From: Bog-950 sp964631835 | Lineage (GTDB): Bacteria; Bacteroidota; Bacteroidia; Chitinophagales; LD1 | Assembly (NCBI GenBank): GCA_964631835.1 | Contig: CAZWAD010000019.1 | Location: forward strand, 10,089-74,088 | Length of the DNA: 64,000 nucleotides | Direction: 5' to 3' | Part shown: positions 61,113-64,000 of the stretch, in pieces | How positions within the stretch are numbered: the stretch's first letter is position 1 | Layout of the letters: every line of letters begins with the position of its first letter | Program-made: the position numbers and the translations under genes | Notes under the pieces: generated by a model | Databases searched by the model: none | The model's input: the letters and a program-made list of their open reading frames with translations, nothing else | Told to the model about the DNA's origin: nothing

Positions 61113-61856
61113 TTATCGCATAGCGGTGTAGTCGCTCAGTTCGGCTACGCTGCTGCTGAAGGTAAACTCATTGTTTACCTGGTAGTAATTTTGCTGGTCA
61201 ATAGTTTTAGCGTAAGCCATCTTCGCTACTTCAAGTTTTGTGCTTTCAAACCAAAACTCGTTCATCAGCTCGCGAACTTGAGCGGTGGAAAAGTAATTGT
61301 AAGGCAGCGCCTGTTTAAATATGCTCAGTCGGTTGCTTTCAAAAGCCGCGTTGTGAAGCGTATTTTTCAACTGCATGAGGTCGGCCGCGCACATCGCAAC
61401 CGGTCCCACCGGAACCGGGGTTGCGCAGGTTGGCACGGGTCCGCCAATGGGGCGCATCGGGTAGAAACAGATTTCCGGTTTGTTCCATCCGTTTTGCTGC
61501 GGTTCGCAAAGCGCCACCACCCGGTCAATTTCAATTTTGTTACACATTAAATTCACCGTAGCAAACGTTTCAGTATTACAGTCAATGTTTATGGTTCCGT
61601 AAAAAACCGGGCGCATTCTTCCGTAACCTCGGCCTCTGCCGCGGTTGTCGGGGCTGTAAATTTCGATGCGGTGGCGCCCGTCAGCCAGTCCGTTAATTTG
61701 TGTGCGGTTCGCCATTTCGCCCGTGCAGTTGCCGTCAACAAAAATTTTAAACGTCTGGTTGTTGCTCAGGCGAATGTTTAATACCGAACCTTTGCCGTGC
61801 GCCTGTGCCATTTGGGTGGCAAGCGCAATTACCATGATGGTCATAATCTTTTTCAT
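61113..61856 (-). CDS. DUF4476 exported protein
   Basis: 247 residues. Signal peptide MKKIMTIMVIALATQMAQA. The N-terminal ~90 residues are a beta domain (SNNQTFKIFVDGNCTGEMAN, INGLADGRHRIEIYSP), a Pro/Cys-rich spacer follows (PIGGPVPTCATPVPVGPVAM), and the last ~90 residues are the helical DUF4476 domain (FESNRLSIFKQALPYNYFST, AQVRELMNEFWFESTKLEVA). Members are Bacteroidetes periplasmic proteins of unknown role. Unusually for this phylum a strong Shine-Dalgarno, AGGAGGAAA (61863-61871), precedes the ATG by ~9 bases. Confidence 0.9.
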   Translation of the reverse strand: MKKIMTIMVIALATQMAQAHGKGSVLNIRLSNNQTFKIFVDGNCTGEMANRTQINGLADGRHRIEIYSPDNRGRGRGYGRMRPVFYGTINIDCNTETFATVNLMCNKIEIDRVVALCEPQQNGWNKPEICFYPMRPIGGPVPTCATPVPVGPVAMCAADLMQLKNTLHNAAFESNRLSIFKQALPYNYFSTAQVRELMNEFWFESTKLEVAKMAYAKTIDQQNYYQVNNEFTFSSSVAELSDYTAMR

Positions 61857-61862
61857 ACACTG

Positions 61863-61871
61863 TTTCCTCCT
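61863..61871 (-). promoter_or_regulatory. Strong Shine-Dalgarno before the DUF4476 gene
   Basis: Minus strand AGGAGGAAA, six to nine bases from the ATG at 61856. Most genes in this window lack any such motif, as is normal in Bacteroidetes. Confidence 0.7.
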
Positions 61872-61989
61872 GTTATTTTGGTTAAAAAATATGCAGGTAT
61901 GATTTTGAAATGACGCTGCGGTTTAAACCCGCTTTGTGAAAAAATGTAAACAAGCTTCTCTTGATGTTGAACAAAGCGTTTCAAACTTT

Positions 61990-62172
61990 GCAGCAGATGA
62001 CACAAACTCTAAAACAACTGTTTTGAACACTTGTACAGATGATGCAAGGTCTAAATCATCTGTTTTAAACCTTATCACAGGTATACTAAACCTTAAAACA
62101 ACTGTTTTGAATCATTGTACAGATGTTTTAGAGTTTAGAACAACTGTTTTAAACTCCAAAACAGATGCTGTA
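61990..62172. repeat. Tandem array 4: CANNTG-centred 21-bp-phased dyads
   Basis: Nine CANNTG-type cores at 61994, 62015, 62036, 62057, 62078, 62099, 62120, 62141 and 62162, each exactly 21 bp apart (62078 is the degenerate CAGGTA). Two types alternate: strong dyads such as AAAACAACTGTTTT (CAacTG) and weaker TGTACAGATG (CAgaTG), making a 42-bp unit. It fills the spacer between the divergent DUF4476 and hsp20 genes. An 83-codon frame (61936-62187) reads through it as a 14-residue repeat (KTTVLN-x-CTD), which is probably only a consequence of the 42-bp period. Confidence 0.92.
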
Positions 62173-62367
62173 AACTTTCAAACATGATAACAGAAGCCCT
62201 AGATACGAGCACTAACAATCAGTATTTTTCCACAAAACACACAAATCGGCAACATTGTCCTTATTAAACAGACTTAAGTGGACAAAAAGGCTTAAAAAAT
62301 GCCCTGGTACTTGGTTTGAACTACCCCCGCCAGAAAACAAAATTCAAAACCAATAAAACTAAAAGCT

Positions 62368-62820
62368 ATGACAATGCTCACAGTAAAACCCGAAAACCGC
62401 AGAGTTCATCTGCCCCGCTTCTCAAACCTGTTCGATAACATCTTTGAAAGCGAACTGCCAACGTTCTTTAACAACGAATGGGTAAAAAACGTAGCCCCTT
62501 CAGTAAACATCCGCGAAACCAAGGACGCCTACCTGCTCGATGTAGCTGCGCCCGGCTTTGCCAAGGAAAACTTCAACGTAAAAGTGGAAGACAACCTCCT
62601 GACCATCAGTGCCGAAACCCGCGATGAAAAACTCGAAGAAGGCGAAAAGTTTACCCGCAAAGAGTTTTCTCAGGCCTCGTTTACCCGCAGTTTCACCCTG
62701 CCAAAAACAATCAACAGCGCCAACATTGGCGCAGGCTATGAGAATGGTATCCTTAAAATAACGCTTCCCAAAATTGAAGAAGCCAAATCAAAAGGAACCA
62801 TCGAAGTAAAGATTTCATAA
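62368..62820 (+). CDS. Small heat shock protein, Hsp20/alpha-crystallin family
   Basis: 150 residues. An ATP-independent holdase chaperone. The alpha-crystallin domain covers residues ~45-148: PSVNIRETKDAYLLDVAAPG, NFNVKVEDNLLTISAETRDE, FTRSFTLPKTINSANIGAGY and the GILKITLPK strand. N-terminal MTMLTVKPENRRVHLPRFSN is short. Array 4 and ~180 bp of DNA without recognisable features lie upstream; a clear terminator follows. Confidence 0.97.
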   Translation: MTMLTVKPENRRVHLPRFSNLFDNIFESELPTFFNNEWVKNVAPSVNIRETKDAYLLDVAAPGFAKENFNVKVEDNLLTISAETRDEKLEEGEKFTRKEFSQASFTRSFTLPKTINSANIGAGYENGILKITLPKIEEAKSKGTIEVKIS

Positions 62821-62841
62821 AAAGAATGGTGTTGGTGAATC

Positions 62842-62880
62842 GGAAGTCCCTCTTATGCAAATAAGAGGGCTTCCTTTTTT
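62842..62880 (+). terminator. Terminator of hsp20
   Basis: GGAAGTCCCTCTTAT-GCAA-ATAAGAGGGCTTCC (one-base bulge) followed by TTTTTT; 21 bases past the stop codon. Confidence 0.93.
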
Positions 62881-62923
62881 ATAGAGAGGAACAAGAAATA
62901 GTTTCAAGATTTCTTCCGAATCA

Positions 62924-62954
62924 TTTGCTGAATCAAAAACTGCATTTATATTTG
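62924..62954 (+). promoter_or_regulatory. rRNA promoter P1
   Basis: TTTG (62924-62927), exactly 19 bases, TATATTTG (62947-62954): a perfect Bacteroidetes promoter about 600 bp before 16S rRNA. Confidence 0.85.
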
Positions 62955-63219
62955 CGTCCCCTTACGAAAAAAAAAACGTTCTTTACAAACAAAAGGGAAG
63001 AAGAATAATCACACACAAAGAGGAACATTTAATGCTCCCCACCGTAAATAGCAAACTTTAAATTCAGGTTTCAAGAGCTTTACCGCCACCTGAATTGCTT
63101 CCGCTGCGACAGCGGTCTCAATAATTAAACATACTAGGTAAATCGACTGATACCTGAACACAGGTAAAAGGGTTTGTCAGCCTGTAAATTGCGATTCTGA
63201 AAAAATAATTCTTTCAGAA

Positions 63220-63252
63220 TTTGGAAAAAAGAAATCGCAAAACATATATTTG
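63220..63252 (+). promoter_or_regulatory. rRNA promoter P2
   Basis: TTTG (63220-63223), 21-base spacer, TATATTTG (63245-63252), followed by CGCCCC as at P1 (CGTCCC). Second tandem promoter of the rRNA operon, ~305 bp before 16S. Confidence 0.75.
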
Positions 63253-63403
63253 CGCCCCGTTTGAAAAAACGGATTGTTCTTTAAATCGGTTTTCTCCTCT
63301 GAAAAAGAGATTAAATCACAAAAATCAATCGGCCTTTTGCCTCGTAGGCAATCAGTCAAATTGATGGAAGTTCTTTGAAATATTGGATAGAAATATAGAT
63401 GAT

Positions 63404-63448
63404 TCCCGACATTAAGTCGGGATGAACTCCCCCGATGAAAATCGGGGG
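63404..63448 (+). other. rRNA leader hairpins
   Basis: Two stems in the leader RNA: TCCCGAC-ATTAA-GTCGGGA (63404-63422) and CCCCCGAT-GAAA-ATCGGGGG (63429-63448). They follow a boxA-like AAGTTCTTTGAAATATTGG segment (63369-63387). Possible roles are antitermination or processing. Confidence 0.55.
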
Positions 63449-63496
63449 AAGCATCAAGGTAAGAATAACTCAATTATTATTTTTCTTTTCTTTTTT

Positions 63497-63527
63497 GCCC
63501 GCCCTAGCTTTAGCAGCAAAGGCGGGT
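63497..63527 (+). other. rRNA leader stem before 16S
   Basis: GCCCGCC (63497-63503) pairs with GGCGGGT (63521-63527), a stem ~30 bp before 16S rRNA. Confidence 0.45.
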
Positions 63528-63556
63528 GTACATTCAGAAAAGGGATCATCTCTTTT

Positions 63557-64000
<444 letters not shown>

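Noticed and set aside
61936..62187. 83-codon frame with KTTVLN repeats
   Set aside because: The 14-residue period equals the 42-bp DNA period of array 4. No signal or domain; kept as repeat, though translation cannot be excluded.

Overview
The window is chromosomal DNA of a Bacteroidota bacterium (phylum Bacteroidetes, probably a Sphingobacteriales/Chitinophagales-like environmental lineage). Evidence: type IX secretion (T9SS) sorting domains on three giant surface proteins, SprB repeats, DUF4476, DUF4197 and FISUMP proteins, promoters of the Bacteroidetes type (TTTG-N19-TAnnTTTG), mostly no Shine-Dalgarno sequences, and a Bacteroidetes-like 16S rRNA 5' end at the right edge. Two runs of exactly 100 N (6594-6693, 15260-15359) are scaffold gaps, both inside tandem repeats. 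I see no transposase, integrase, CRISPR array or tRNA.

Layout. 1-3.1 kb: end of a fumarylacetoacetase gene, a flavin-reductase-like protein, a membrane protein, an HSL-type esterase and a small lipoprotein. 3.2-5.1 kb: lysS, an orphan HicB and a second copy of the lysS 3' end. 5.1-7.4 kb: a zinc-ribbon protein, a FISUMP lipoprotein, XRE-regulator remnants and tandem array 1. 7.4-15.1 kb: a T9SS leucine-rich-repeat protein, a secreted unknown, thiolase, DUF2797, DUF4197 and dapD. 15.2-22.7 kb: array 2, then an envelope cluster (OstA-like, MCE/MlaD, amidase, LptD) interrupted by a four-helix-bundle gene between simple-sequence inverted repeats. 22.7-32 kb: rlmN, DUF1573, a methyltransferase and a TetR-TolC-adaptor-RND efflux operon. 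32-46.5 kb: a PLP enzyme, two sensor kinases (one between two single-domain response regulators), a T9SS filamentous adhesin, an NTF2-like protein, a STAND ATPase and a coiled-coil protein. 46.6-52.1 kb: a SprB-type adhesin and two unknowns. 52.2 kb: array 3. 52.6-58.5 kb: a detached piece of the spc ribosomal operon (rplE to secY-map) with its own promoter. 58.6-62.8 kb: a CapA/SPOR protein, an NAD(P)-binding protein, DUF4476, array 4 and Hsp20. 62.9-64 kb: tandem rRNA promoters, leader hairpins and the start of 16S rRNA.

The most unusual signal is shared by four intergenic arrays (6.5, 15.2-15.6, 52.2 and 62.0-62.2 kb). Their sequences are unrelated, but each is a row of dyad-symmetric sites whose centres lie exactly 21 bp apart (two helical turns), most clearly in alternating A/B types, giving a 42-bp unit. 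Paired substitutions keep the symmetry in arrays 2 and 3. The shared architecture without shared sequence suggests a dispersed class of phased palindromic elements of unknown function.
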